Below, piece after piece: positions 19,140 through 27,669 of a stretch of 64,000 nt of DNA. The DNA is from CAYMGM01 sp964390005. GTDB taxonomy: Bacteria; Pseudomonadota; Alphaproteobacteria; UBA9219. The stretch lies in the NCBI GenBank assembly GCA_964390005.1, contig CAYMGM010000005.1, forward strand, positions 1 through 64,000, in the 5' to 3' direction. Position 1 is the first letter of the stretch; the number at the start of each line of letters is the position of its first letter. The translations under genes were made by a program, and so were the position numbers. Under the pieces are notes generated by a model. That model was given only the letters and a program-made list of their open reading frames with translations. It was not told the DNA's origin and did not search any database.

Positions 19140-19185
19140 ATTGATCATACGCAGCCCAAACGCCATCTTCCTTATCTTTTGCTGC
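19140..19185 (-). pseudogene. Decayed remnant of a dotE 3' end upstream of copy A
   Basis: Reading the minus strand in the frame equivalent to intact dotE gives K-I-x4-F-G-x2-M-I-N, the same spacing as the end of DotE (KIMDTTFGTGMIN), but without its stop. Base similarity with 20687-20730 fades beyond ~19185. This suggests the original duplication included the end of dotE, which then decayed. Confidence 0.55.
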
Positions 19186-19350
19186 CTAATTTCATAGGAA
19201 AACATGGCCGAAATGGTGTTTTTTTGAGAGGGGGCAGAAACGACGGGTTTGGAACGTGAACGAAGGATGCCGTTTTACAATATCGGGCGCGTGTCTCTAT
19301 CGCGCTTTTCGCCTCTTAAGAGCGAACAAACGACAGAGAGGATTTTAGGC

Positions 19351-20052
19351 TTAGGACTGAACCGTTTGCGTCATATCGTCGAACATTTTCATCCACTGAT
19401 CGGGACGATACTGGCCAAAGGGCCCTTCAGATGATTGCCAATATTTTAACAGCTTGGGAAACAAATCCACATCGCTTCCTTGGACGTGAACAAGCCAACG
19501 ATCCAAGGGCAGCAAACGCAAACCGTCGAGCTTCTCTCCGCGGCTGCGATAATCTTCAGGCGTCGTCTTTTCAACAAGAACCGTCGCTAAAAGCAACGGA
19601 TCGTCGCTGCCTAGCCGTTTCTTCGCTTCGGTTCGACGCATCAAAAGAACGTCCAAAGCCCGGGCAGCTCCTTCGGCCAAAGCTCCGCCCGCGGCGCGCG
19701 CGACATAAATGGCCCGCATGATGTGATTAAGCTCAGCCTGCGTCATCTCCGGCAGCCAGATCAAAATCCCGCCGCCCGTCAGGCCCGTTCGCTCAAGCGA
19801 GAAACTCAGCTCGCAAAACGAACAAACCGTCACAAATGGCTCGGCCTTTTGTGTGCTTGAATCCCAAGGAATCACGCGCTGATATTGGGGAGAATAAAAA
19901 CCGCAGCAGCGGCATGTATAACCATCGCGCGCAAGAACCTCGTCAGACCGAGGCGCACCGTTCATCGCATGAAGATGGTCATCATGACCTTCTACCGCGC
20001 CCTTGGCGTCGGGACGAAGCCGTACGCCAAGGGTGATCGGAAGAAGTGCCAT
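19351..20052 (-). CDS. dotN: Type IVB secretion protein DotN/IcmJ, copy B
   Basis: 233 residues, identical in protein and DNA to copy A, with the same two CxxC pairs expected to hold zinc. This copy lies in the Legionella-like order dotE-dotP-dotN. No dotO/icmB follows; instead the spacer and copy A of the dotP-dotN pair come next. Role as for copy A: a subunit of the coupling complex at the inner membrane. Confidence 0.85.
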   Translation of the reverse strand: MALLPITLGVRLRPDAKGAVEGHDDHLHAMNGAPRSDEVLARDGYTCRCCGFYSPQYQRVIPWDSSTQKAEPFVTVCSFCELSFSLERTGLTGGGILIWLPEMTQAELNHIMRAIYVARAAGGALAEGAARALDVLLMRRTEAKKRLGSDDPLLLATVLVEKTTPEDYRSRGEKLDGLRLLPLDRWLVHVQGSDVDLFPKLLKYWQSSEGPFGQYRPDQWMKMFDDMTQTVQS

Positions 20053-20055
20053 GTT

Positions 20056-20445
20056 TTAGCTGATGGGATCCAAAGGAACATACGACGCGCTTGTCCCCAA
20101 GTGCAGCGTACCGCTCGACGTCCCCACCAGAGATGGCAAAGCAGCGATGCCGCCACCGGCCAAAAGATGCGCGATGCCAGGCGCCATCGGGTTCTGGGCG
20201 GGGTTTTCGGCGTGCTTCTTCAATTTCAAAGCGCCGCTAATCCCTAAAACCGCACCACCGGCATAAGCAACGCCGCTGATCAGACCCGGAACAGTAGACA
20301 AGTCCGATGTACGGAATTCGCTGATGGACGAGCCAAAGCTGGTTCCCGCCGTACCTTCGGCAAAGGACAAATCAGGAAGAGCAAAAACCACAATCGCGGT
20401 CATGACCCCCCACTGAAAAAGATTGTTCAATAAGTTCTTATTCAT
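20056..20445 (-). CDS. dotP: Type IVB secretion protein DotP/IcmD, copy B
   Basis: 129 residues, identical to copy A. A small inner-membrane protein with a signal-like N-terminus and two further hydrophobic segments. The AAGGAGGAG ribosome site before the ATG at 20445 lies inside the duplicated block. It lies 238 bases downstream of dotE, so it may share dotE's transcript or use its own promoter in that gap. Confidence 0.82.
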   Translation of the reverse strand: MNKNLLNNLFQWGVMTAIVVFALPDLSFAEGTAGTSFGSSISEFRTSDLSTVPGLISGVAYAGGAVLGISGALKLKKHAENPAQNPMAPGIAHLLAGGGIAALPSLVGTSSGTLHLGTSASYVPLDPIS

Positions 20446-20683
20446 AGTCTCCTCCTTAGGTTTGAGGGGCGCTTTCGTGAGCCCTCGTCTTTCTGGGTTT
20501 AACACACGCCGAGGTGAAAGGGGCTCAGACGGGTGAATGATTTTAGCATTATCTCGAATTTGCCATCAAGGCTCTGTTTTACTTGCCTAAAGTTTTGCCT
20601 AGCGCCTCCCTTTCTATCTTCTTCTCGCCTGCTTAACGAGCCGTTAATTTCTTTACAGAAACGCACAAACCTCCAGAACACCG

Positions 20684-21664
20684 CTAATTGATCATGCCCG
20701 TGCCAAAGGTCGTATCCATAATCTTAAGCATCCAGGCGATATTAACAGCCATGGCGCCGCCAATAAGATGCGTCAAGCCTTGTGCCACGGTCGCTTGCCC
20801 GCCTTCCGCCGCCTTTTTCAAAACAAGCCAGCCGCGAACGAAAGCAATCATACCAATAATCTGAATAAACATCAGAATGGCTTTGACGGTTTTATCCGCA
20901 GCTTCCGTTGTCGTTGCCGAAGCATCCATTTTAGACCAATTGATGCCCGCGAACTCTTTCATCGTAACAACATTGCCACCAAAGAGCGTTGAGACCATCA
21001 TATCAAGAGAAGTGCCAACCGAGATCAACAAAGCCCCAATGACAAGATTGACAATGATGGTCGTCGGAGCCGCAGCCCGTGGATCCGTGCCAATTTTCGT
21101 CGAGGCCGAAAGACCTTTGAAAATATAAGTCAGCCCGACAACAATCGCGATAGCCGAGACAAGCGTCGTCATCGGTTGCGAAATGTTGTTTGTGAAGTTT
21201 TGCATCATCACATCAAGCCCGCTCGCCTCGCCAACGTCGCCTGGGACGCAGCCGGATGTTCCGCCCGAGCCATTCAAACCAAACGATCCTTGGAGCATAC
21301 CGGCAAAAGCGGGCAGACTCGCCAAAGCGCCGCCGCCTAACAAATGCCAAATCCCAGCGGACATCACCTGTTGGTGGGGGGCTTCGGCATGTTTCTTTAA
21401 AAGATAAGTCCCCTTTATCGTAATAATGGCGGCAGCAATATAGGCGATCGCGCTGATCAGCGGCGCAATGGGGCTGATACTGTCCTTGGCATTACAAAGC
21501 ATCCGACCAAATGTCGTGGCATAAACTGGATTGGCATAAGCAGGTGTATTTGGCAACAGGCAGACAAAAGAGAAAACAACCAAGGCAAAAACGGTTTGAA
21601 CCGTCTCATAGCCCCAAGGCTGACCGCTGTAATGATTTTGATTTTTGTTACAAACGGGCCGCAT
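20684..21664 (-). CDS. dotE: Type IVB secretion protein DotE/IcmC with an extra DotP-like half
   Basis: 326 residues, longer than Legionella IcmC (about 194). The C-terminal half (FIQIIGMIAFVRGWLVLKKA, then GLTHLIGGAMAVNI) matches IcmC/DotE. The N-terminal half (LISAIAYIAAAIITIKGTYL, LKKHAEAPHQQ, IWHLLGGGALASLPAF) resembles the DotP proteins next door. A third membrane pair lies between (TLVSAIAIVVGLTYIFKGLS, IIVNLVIGALLISVG). The ATG at 21664 has GGAGG 7 bases upstream; a GTG at 21670 is too close to that site. It appears to be a fusion or internal duplication of related inner-membrane modules. Confidence 0.75.
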   Translation of the reverse strand: MRPVCNKNQNHYSGQPWGYETVQTVFALVVFSFVCLLPNTPAYANPVYATTFGRMLCNAKDSISPIAPLISAIAYIAAAIITIKGTYLLKKHAEAPHQQVMSAGIWHLLGGGALASLPAFAGMLQGSFGLNGSGGTSGCVPGDVGEASGLDVMMQNFTNNISQPMTTLVSAIAIVVGLTYIFKGLSASTKIGTDPRAAAPTTIIVNLVIGALLISVGTSLDMMVSTLFGGNVVTMKEFAGINWSKMDASATTTEAADKTVKAILMFIQIIGMIAFVRGWLVLKKAAEGGQATVAQGLTHLIGGAMAVNIAWMLKIMDTTFGTGMIN

Positions 21665-21821
21665 GGCCACCCCTCCTTAATCCTTTGCCATCAACGTCCA
21701 AAACGGCTTTGAACGGTTCTTGAACAAAGCTCCCCTCTCAAATGAAAAGAGTCTTCTGTATATAATACACTATCTTCCCTGAAACCATTAAAGAGGTCTT
21801 TAATTTTTTCTCACTTTTATA

Positions 21822-21850
21822 AAAAGAGAAGGGATTATCCCTTCTCTTTT
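21822..21850 (-). terminator. Terminator of the dotI-dotF operon
   Basis: AAAAGAGAAGGGA and TCCCTTCTCTTTT form a perfect stem with a 3-base loop. On the minus strand it is followed by TTTTTAT, 18 bases after the dotF stop. dotE therefore needs its own promoter downstream; an AT-rich TATTATATACA near 21760 is a candidate -10. Confidence 0.85.
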
Positions 21851-21867
21851 CAAATTTTGAATGATCT

Positions 21868-23253
21868 TTACCGTATGGAACCTTTTGAGCCAACAACTTC
21901 CCAAGAGGCGCCATTTTGGTTAATGGCACGGATTTTCCCAACGCCAGGCAAGGTGTCACCGACCCGAACCTGTCGCAAGGTCGTCGTTTCCTTGCTTGAA
22001 GCAACCCAAGCCGCATCAGGGGTAGCCGCGCGTAAAATCCATTTGCCTTTTTCAGGCGAGGTCTTTGAAAGGGCGGCCTTTGTTTTTGCTTTTTTAGCAG
22101 CCACCGGCTTTTTCGCGCGTGATGTTTTAGCAACCTCTTTCGCCGGCTCTTTAGCTGTTTTCTCAACTGTCGTTTCGGCGACCGCGCCATCCGTCGTCGA
22201 AGGAAGAACAATCGAAGACTGTTTGTCCTTTACCTTCTTCTGCCCTTTGCTAACAGCCAGTTGGGCTTCAAGATCATTCAAGCGTTGGACCAAGGCCGTA
22301 ACATCGGCGCTTCCATGCGTCGCTTCGGCTTTTGCGGCAAGCGCTTGCGTTTGTTGCGACATCTGCTCGACAGATTTGCGTAATGTCTCCATCTGCGCCG
22401 TCAAATCGTTCAGACGCGCCGTCATTTCAGGCGTCACCGCCGACGTTGCAGCCGCCATATTGGGCGCGGCATTTCCTTTCGGCATCGTCAAAGGCTGTAA
22501 AGAGCCTTTGTCCACCCCTTTGTTGGCAACGCCGTTTGGCCCCGACGGCAAAGGCACGTTCGCCGGTGCCGCAGCGGTAACCGCTGCTGGCGGCAATGCC
22601 GCCATAACCTTAGCGCCTTGCGGCATCTGGGGCGCAGAGGTCATAACATCTGTCGTTTGCGAAACCTCGGCTTTTTTATCGTTCGTCAAAGCAGCAGCAG
22701 GAACGCCCGGTAAAGCAACCTTATTGGCCGTCGGCGCAATTGTTTTATCGGCACCTGCATTATAAATCGCGGTGATATCGGCCTCGGCCGTTTTCGGCGT
22801 TTCAGCCAAATCCGCCATACCCGCAACACTTCCTTTATTCTCGCGGTTGGGTGTGTCCTTCCCCGCTTCTTTTGCCCCAGCGGGTTCTGCAGCCGGAGCC
22901 CCGGTCATGCCAGCGATTGGCAGCGCCAAATTGCCCGACACAGAGGGCTTAGAAAACTGATTGAAGGCTAGCCCCCCAACGACCAGCGCCACAACGCCTA
23001 CCGTCGCCAATAAGACTTTCCGACCCCGCTTTTGCGCCTCTGCAGCATCAGAGATCTGATCTTCTTCCTCAGAACCGGCAGGCGGCGAATCCTCGACTTC
23101 GGCTTCGGTTTCGGCCCCCTCGTCATGGAAATCGTCGGCGGGCGGCAAGTCTTCATGCCAAACAGCATGATCGGCTTCTTCTGTACCGGGGTAAAGGCTG
23201 GTGTCTTGCTCAAGTTCGCCGGGCGAACGTGAGCCGGGAGGATTATCGGTCAT
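21868..23253 (-). CDS. dotF: Type IVB core-complex protein DotF/IcmG
   Basis: 461 residues. Acidic cytoplasmic N-terminus (1-75), one membrane helix (VLLATVGVVALVVGGLAF, ~80-97), a long Ala/Pro-rich periplasmic region, a coiled coil (~270-335, LNDLTAQMETLRKSVEQM), a Lys/Ala-rich linker and a C-terminal domain (WILRAATPDAAWVAS, VRVGDTLPGVGKI) like the PilP-type end of DotF. DotF is part of the outer membrane-spanning core with DotC, DotD, DotG and DotH. Last gene of its operon. Confidence 0.8.
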   Translation of the reverse strand: MTDNPPGSRSPGELEQDTSLYPGTEEADHAVWHEDLPPADDFHDEGAETEAEVEDSPPAGSEEEDQISDAAEAQKRGRKVLLATVGVVALVVGGLAFNQFSKPSVSGNLALPIAGMTGAPAAEPAGAKEAGKDTPNRENKGSVAGMADLAETPKTAEADITAIYNAGADKTIAPTANKVALPGVPAAALTNDKKAEVSQTTDVMTSAPQMPQGAKVMAALPPAAVTAAAPANVPLPSGPNGVANKGVDKGSLQPLTMPKGNAAPNMAAATSAVTPEMTARLNDLTAQMETLRKSVEQMSQQTQALAAKAEATHGSADVTALVQRLNDLEAQLAVSKGQKKVKDKQSSIVLPSTTDGAVAETTVEKTAKEPAKEVAKTSRAKKPVAAKKAKTKAALSKTSPEKGKWILRAATPDAAWVASSKETTTLRQVRVGDTLPGVGKIRAINQNGASWEVVGSKGSIR

Positions 23254-23302
23254 AGGTCAGCTCCTCAAGAAACGGATAGAAACAGACGTGGTGGGTGAAC
23301 CG

Positions 23303-24820
23303 TTAACGCCCGTAAATAGATGTACCGCCATAGATAGAAACGGGTCCATTTGTCGCGCGATTCGTCCCCCCATAATACCCCACGTTGGTCGAATTGGAAG
23401 TCGGCACCGCAGCGTTCGGGTACAAAAGGCCTTGCTGAGAGGTCGGCGAAACAGGTACCGTCGCGTCGAGAACCCCAGGAACGACCTGAGCCCCAGCCAA
23501 ACCTGCATTATAACCGGCCGCCAAAGTCGAGCCTAGTTGCGAGCGCCGCAAAAGCTCCATTTGTTGCGCGGTTAAGCCGTTCTGAAGCTCTCCTTCTTCT
23601 GTCGTCCGTTCGACGACGGGCGAAAGAAAGAAAATACCCATAGGCGTCCCAACGGCAACGCGGACCAACGTTTTGATTTGATTGGCGCGATTTTGGAAGA
23701 ATTGTCCGGCCGTTTCGCCCATTTTTCCAATACCGTCGTAAACAGCGTCTTTAACGCCTTTTTTAGCCTGATCGACAACGACAAAATCGCCGGTCACCGT
23801 GCTGGTTGTCCGCCCTTCGCCCATCGTTTGGCCAAACGAAGACAAGAAAGACGCCGCCGAAGGCAGCACCAAACGATCAAAATAGCGATGATCGACTTCC
23901 GTCGCCATACCGCCCAACGTTGTGTTCGGATCCAACGCGATCGCGCTAACCGGATAATCTTTGCCTTTAAGGCTGACCAGGCTGAATTGAATGACCAGAT
24001 AATCATTCATAACCTGAAAACGACCAATCGCGCGCCCACCCGCCAAGGGGCCCGACATGATCTGCGCCAGCACAGGCCCCGGCACATCCGAGTTCGCTTC
24101 GACAAGAAGCTGACCGTAATTGACAGTACCGGCTGCAATGATCGTCTTGGGTTTTTTCGCGCGCGACAAAGCCGCTGCATCATCCGACGGATTGACCGGC
24201 GCGCTGGGCGCAGGCACCTCTTTTTCGGTTCCGGCCACCAATTTCATGTTATGCGGCGACCAACCTTCCATCAACTGTTGCATTTGCTTTTGCATGGCAC
24301 GCGCCAAGGTATCGTCTTCGGGTTCGCGCTGAACGACCTGATTTTGCAGCACCTGTATTTGCTGCGCATTTTTCTGTTGCTCTTGTTTGATTTCTTGGCG
24401 CAACCGATCTGTTTCAGCGCGGAATTCCATAAGCGGATCTTTTTTATCTTTATTGGTCAGATCGCCGATGTCATTGGTCTGCCCCACAGGGGTTGGCAGT
24501 GCGCTGCCGCCCTGCTGCATCGCTTGTTCAGCACGCTGCGCATTGGCCTGCTTGTTTTGTTCGACGAAATAAGACGATGCTTGCCCGCCCGGTGGAACAT
24601 TCAGATTGGGCGCATTAACAAGCTTCGTCGAATCCGGCGCGGGCGGGCTTGAAAAAGCCCCCAAAGCCGCCGCAATCATGCCGCCCGCAAACACCATGAT
24701 AACGATCAGTTTGAACAAAGGCCGCGAGCGCCAAGCTTCGACAAAGCTTTTCTTGGGCGCAGGTCCTTCGGCCTCCATCCCCATTTCGTCTTGTTCAAAC
24801 TCATCCATATTATTTGTCAT
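23303..24820 (-). CDS. dotG: Type IVB core-complex protein DotG/IcmE
   Basis: 505 residues, shorter than Legionella DotG (about 1048) because the pentapeptide-like repeat region is missing, as in other alphaproteobacterial and IncI TraO versions. One N-terminal membrane helix (~35-58, LFKLIVIMVFAGGMIAAALG), a coiled-coil region (~130-175, LRQEIKQEQQKNAQQIQ), and a C-terminal VirB10/TrbI-like domain (RAIGRFQVMNDYLVIQFSLV to GTPMGIFFLSPV). DotG spans the envelope and forms the channel. The start overlaps the dotH stop by 11 bases. Confidence 0.85.
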   Translation of the reverse strand: MTNNMDEFEQDEMGMEAEGPAPKKSFVEAWRSRPLFKLIVIMVFAGGMIAAALGAFSSPPAPDSTKLVNAPNLNVPPGGQASSYFVEQNKQANAQRAEQAMQQGGSALPTPVGQTNDIGDLTNKDKKDPLMEFRAETDRLRQEIKQEQQKNAQQIQVLQNQVVQREPEDDTLARAMQKQMQQLMEGWSPHNMKLVAGTEKEVPAPSAPVNPSDDAAALSRAKKPKTIIAAGTVNYGQLLVEANSDVPGPVLAQIMSGPLAGGRAIGRFQVMNDYLVIQFSLVSLKGKDYPVSAIALDPNTTLGGMATEVDHRYFDRLVLPSAASFLSSFGQTMGEGRTTSTVTGDFVVVDQAKKGVKDAVYDGIGKMGETAGQFFQNRANQIKTLVRVAVGTPMGIFFLSPVVERTTEEGELQNGLTAQQMELLRRSQLGSTLAAGYNAGLAGAQVVPGVLDATVPVSPTSQQGLLYPNAAVPTSNSTNVGYYGGTNRATNGPVSIYGGTSIYGR

Positions 24821-25922
24821 GATCTTCTTCCCGCAGGATACGCGCCCGGATCAAGGCGCCGTTGTCGGACATCAAAAGAACGGGCGCATCGCCGATTTCA
24901 TAAACCGTCGTGCCATCCGCCGAAGACGCGCTCGCATTCCAAGCCGGAGACAAAAGCGTCAGCGGCGTACGCACAAAGACGCGCTCGCCCATCCGCCACG
25001 CCATTGTGCGCGCATCCAAGCCGCCAATTTTGACGCGCTTGGCTTCTTTTGGCGGCGCGTTTTCAAGAATCATTGCGATAGTCTGATCGCCTGCAACCAA
25101 CCCGCCACGTGGACGCTGAATAAGCGGCATCTTGGCATTGGGCCCCAGCTTTGGCACGCGCGCATCATAGCGCATATGGAAAGTCGGCCCGCCCGCATTC
25201 AAACGGAAGATAATCGGGGTCGAAAGGTCTTTCAGAATGATCGACAAGTTGCCCGTCCCGACGCGCGTCAGCGGCACGATACGAACGACGTGCGAGCCCG
25301 CTTGCGTTGGCGTGACCTCAAAGTTACCGCCGACACCGACATCCAAAATAGGCCACGGCTCGCCCGTTTGATCGACCAGATCAAGCGTCGTCACATACCC
25401 CGCATCCAAATTAATGCTTGCCGGTTCTTTCCCTGGATCCAAAGAAAGGGACGTAAACTTCACCTCACCCTTTGGCGGTCCGCCAGACGGCGCTTGCGCC
25501 GCACCTTGCGTGTTTTCCAAACGATGCAAAAAGCCCCGTATCTGATCGGATGAAAGGGGCAACAGCCCCATATAAGCTTTTTCATACGATTTGCGATTAT
25601 GGTCTTCGCTTCGCTTGGCTTCATCGGCCGCGGCGCGCAACGAAGCTTCTTCAGCCGCACGCTCAAGCTCAGCCGGGTTGTTGGTCAAGGTTGGCGGGGC
25701 CCCAGGCAGATCAATACCCGACGACGACGACGAGGCCGCAGACGATGCGGCCTTGTTCGCTTTCGCCGCCTCAGCGGCGCGCGTTGCCGCTGCAAGCAAA
25801 TCGGCGGTATCTGCCGACGCGGTTGCGGGTTCGGCTGCCCAAGCAGGAGCCGGAGCCGCGGAAATCCATGCGGAGCCAGCCATAATTCCCATCATGGCAG
25901 AGACAAGAAAAGTTTTTTTCAT
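24810..25922 (-). CDS. dotH: Type IVB core-complex protein DotH/IcmK
   Basis: 370 residues. Signal peptide from the ATG at 25922 (MKKTFLVSAMMGIMAGSAW, cut near AWAA), an Ala/Ser-rich segment, a charged helix (~85-110, ELERAAEEASLRAAADEA), then a folded C-terminal part (SLDPGKEPASINLDAGYVT, LDLVDQTGEPWPI, TRVGTGNLSIILKDL) matching DotH/TraN. DotH sits in the outer membrane core with DotC and DotD. No clear ribosome site precedes the ATG; the start is set by the signal peptide. It begins the dotHGF part of the locus. Confidence 0.84.
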   Translation of the reverse strand: MKKTFLVSAMMGIMAGSAWISAAPAPAWAAEPATASADTADLLAAATRAAEAAKANKAASSAASSSSSGIDLPGAPPTLTNNPAELERAAEEASLRAAADEAKRSEDHNRKSYEKAYMGLLPLSSDQIRGFLHRLENTQGAAQAPSGGPPKGEVKFTSLSLDPGKEPASINLDAGYVTTLDLVDQTGEPWPILDVGVGGNFEVTPTQAGSHVVRIVPLTRVGTGNLSIILKDLSTPIIFRLNAGGPTFHMRYDARVPKLGPNAKMPLIQRPRGGLVAGDQTIAMILENAPPKEAKRVKIGGLDARTMAWRMGERVFVRTPLTLLSPAWNASASSADGTTVYEIGDAPVLLMSDNGALIRARILREEDHDK

Positions 25923-26080
25923 AGATCGAGACAAATGACATCCCCGAATCAGTTCGTAACTTTCGGATAAACATGCCTGTTTCAGCAGAGTGTTGTTAAC
26001 ATAAAGTTTATACGCCTGCCATGGGTTTGTTTTTCTTTCGCCACAAGTTTTCCACAATTTTTCTTATATTATTTATAGTT

Positions 26081-26100
26081 AACGCCCCTTTTGGGGCGTT
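26081..26100. terminator. Perfect hairpin between dotI and dotH
   Basis: AACGCCCC-TTTT-GGGGCGTT. On the minus strand it follows the second dotI stop (26150) but is followed by AACTATAAATAAT rather than a T-run, so it may reduce rather than stop read-through into dotH. The rest of the 25923-26149 gap shows no gene. Confidence 0.5.
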
Positions 26101-26149
26101 TTGGGCCCTTCAGGCGCCTCCATCGTTCCTAAAATCTGTCGCACAATTA

Positions 26150-26923
26150 TCACATGAGACGCCAGCTTTGGATGGCAATGCCTTGAATATTTTCGCGTGA
26201 CGAAACCCGAACAATATCTAGCCGAATGATATTCCGCAGTCTTTTGGTGACGTTGTCGTTCGTCGAAAATGTCATAATAACAGGCATTTCGACATTCCAT
26301 TGATATCGTTTATCGTCGTTAAGACCTTCGGCAACGACAACAGGCGCATCCGATGGCACGGTCGTTAAGACAAGCTGGCTTTTCTTAAATTGCGCCCGTA
26401 ACCCCTGCGCCGTAATGGCTTCCATAAACCCGTCCCATCCTTGTGACGTAAAGCGCGGTCGTTGTTTGGCCAACTGTTTGTCAATATTACCAAAACCAAA
26501 GGTCAGGATTTCCGTTATGCTCGTCGCCGACCATGACAACAAAGCGCGCTTGGTCACATTAGGCTCATCCAATCCGATAATGGGCGATATTTCCTGCGAT
26601 GGCGACAGAAGATTGTATAAATTAATCGGCTGCAACAAAGGGATGACAAGGATCAGCAACAAAGCGACCCCCCCCAATGTCAACGATTGAATCCAAAGAA
26701 GATTGACCAATCGATGATGCCGCTGCGAAAGAACGGCTTCATTCAGCAGAACATCTTCCGTAATGGGGGCTTCATAAAACAACGCGCGCAACCCCAGATC
26801 GCCAAAAAGCCCCACACCCATGGCTTTAACCTCGCCCCAAGCGCTTAGGCTCGGCGTAGGGGATGGTGTTTTTTTTGCCGTCGCCTTCGTCGGGCGCGCA
26901 GCAGGTGGAGTTTCGCCAACCAT
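26150..26923 (-). CDS. dotI: Type IVB inner-membrane protein DotI/IcmL, second paralog
   Basis: 257 residues. Cytoplasmic N-terminus of ~70 residues, one membrane helix (LTLGGVALLLILVIPLLQ, ~80-100), then the periplasmic DotI/IcmL domain with YQWNVEMPVIMTF and IVRVSSRENIQGIAIQSWRL. DotI forms rings at the inner membrane and resembles VirB8. It lies 9 bases after the first dotI gene and shares its YxWNxEMPV and IVRVS blocks, so the two are old tandem paralogs. In Legionella the partner DotJ lacks the periplasmic domain; here both have it. Confidence 0.82.
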   Translation of the reverse strand: MVGETPPAARPTKATAKKTPSPTPSLSAWGEVKAMGVGLFGDLGLRALFYEAPITEDVLLNEAVLSQRHHRLVNLLWIQSLTLGGVALLLILVIPLLQPINLYNLLSPSQEISPIIGLDEPNVTKRALLSWSATSITEILTFGFGNIDKQLAKQRPRFTSQGWDGFMEAITAQGLRAQFKKSQLVLTTVPSDAPVVVAEGLNDDKRYQWNVEMPVIMTFSTNDNVTKRLRNIIRLDIVRVSSRENIQGIAIQSWRLM

Positions 26924-26932
26924 ATCGCCTCG

Positions 26933-27562
26933 TTAGTTGTTACGCACGATCCACTGTTCGATACTGATGCCATCAGGATTCTGAAGCGTCGAGACACGAA
27001 CAATTTGAAGAATCAAAACACCATGGCTGGACGCTGGCGGCTCGTTCCCATCAAACTTAATCGTCACGGGCATTTCCAAGTTCCACGTATAAACCCCGTT
27101 ATGAATAAAGTTCTTTTTGATTTCCGGCGCGCCTTCGATCTCAAGCGAAACGACAAGTTTGCGCGCCTCAACCGCTTCAAGAATACGTGCATCCTTAATG
27201 GCTCGCGTAAAGGTCTCCCAACCATAGGGCGTAAAGTTCGCCGCCGATTGCTGCAGGCGCTGGCGATAATCGCGGTAATCGAAGCGCATAATATTTTGCG
27301 CCGCGCCCGCCGCCCAAGCGATCACGTCCGCCGACGAGCGGTAAGGCTCGTTCATTGGCACAATATTGATGATGCGTCCATCCGATGTCGTCGCAAAATA
27401 CACATAGCGCGTTTCCATCGTCATGATCATGACGATGATCGCCAAGACCATCGCGACGATCACCATGCCTTGAACGATGCTGATGCGCATCAAAAGACGA
27501 TACCCATCGCGATAAAAGGCATTACGCGTCAAAATGGTCGATACGGCGTCTTTCAGGGCCAT
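26933..27562 (-). CDS. dotI: Type IVB inner-membrane protein DotI/IcmL, first paralog
   Basis: 209 residues from the ATG at 27562 (GGAGGGGAG upstream), the usual length of IcmL. One membrane helix (~22-45, GMVIVAMVLAIIVMIMTM) and a periplasmic domain with FTPYGWETFTRAI, YTWNLEMPVTIKF and LQIVRVSTLQNPDGISIEQW. First gene of the dot locus in the window. It lies 107 bases after the GcrA-like gene, which may or may not be on the same transcript. Confidence 0.85.
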   Translation of the reverse strand: MALKDAVSTILTRNAFYRDGYRLLMRISIVQGMVIVAMVLAIIVMIMTMETRYVYFATTSDGRIINIVPMNEPYRSSADVIAWAAGAAQNIMRFDYRDYRQRLQQSAANFTPYGWETFTRAIKDARILEAVEARKLVVSLEIEGAPEIKKNFIHNGVYTWNLEMPVTIKFDGNEPPASSHGVLILQIVRVSTLQNPDGISIEQWIVRNN

Positions 27563-27669
27563 GAAACGGCTCTCCCCTCCAAGAAAGAAAAACGAACCTT
27601 TGGACAGGACGCAGCAGCCAAGCGGAAACAGGTTCCCTGAATGCTGAATCCCAGATGCCAATCCCTTGA

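Larger units (their letters stand above)
19286..20514. repeat. Tandem duplication, copy B (dotP-dotN unit)
   Basis: Partner of copy A. The junction at 19286 joins unrelated sequence (19186-19285, no gene seen) to the dotN downstream region. Beyond 20514 this copy is followed by an intact dotE, so it is probably the original location. Confidence 0.93.
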
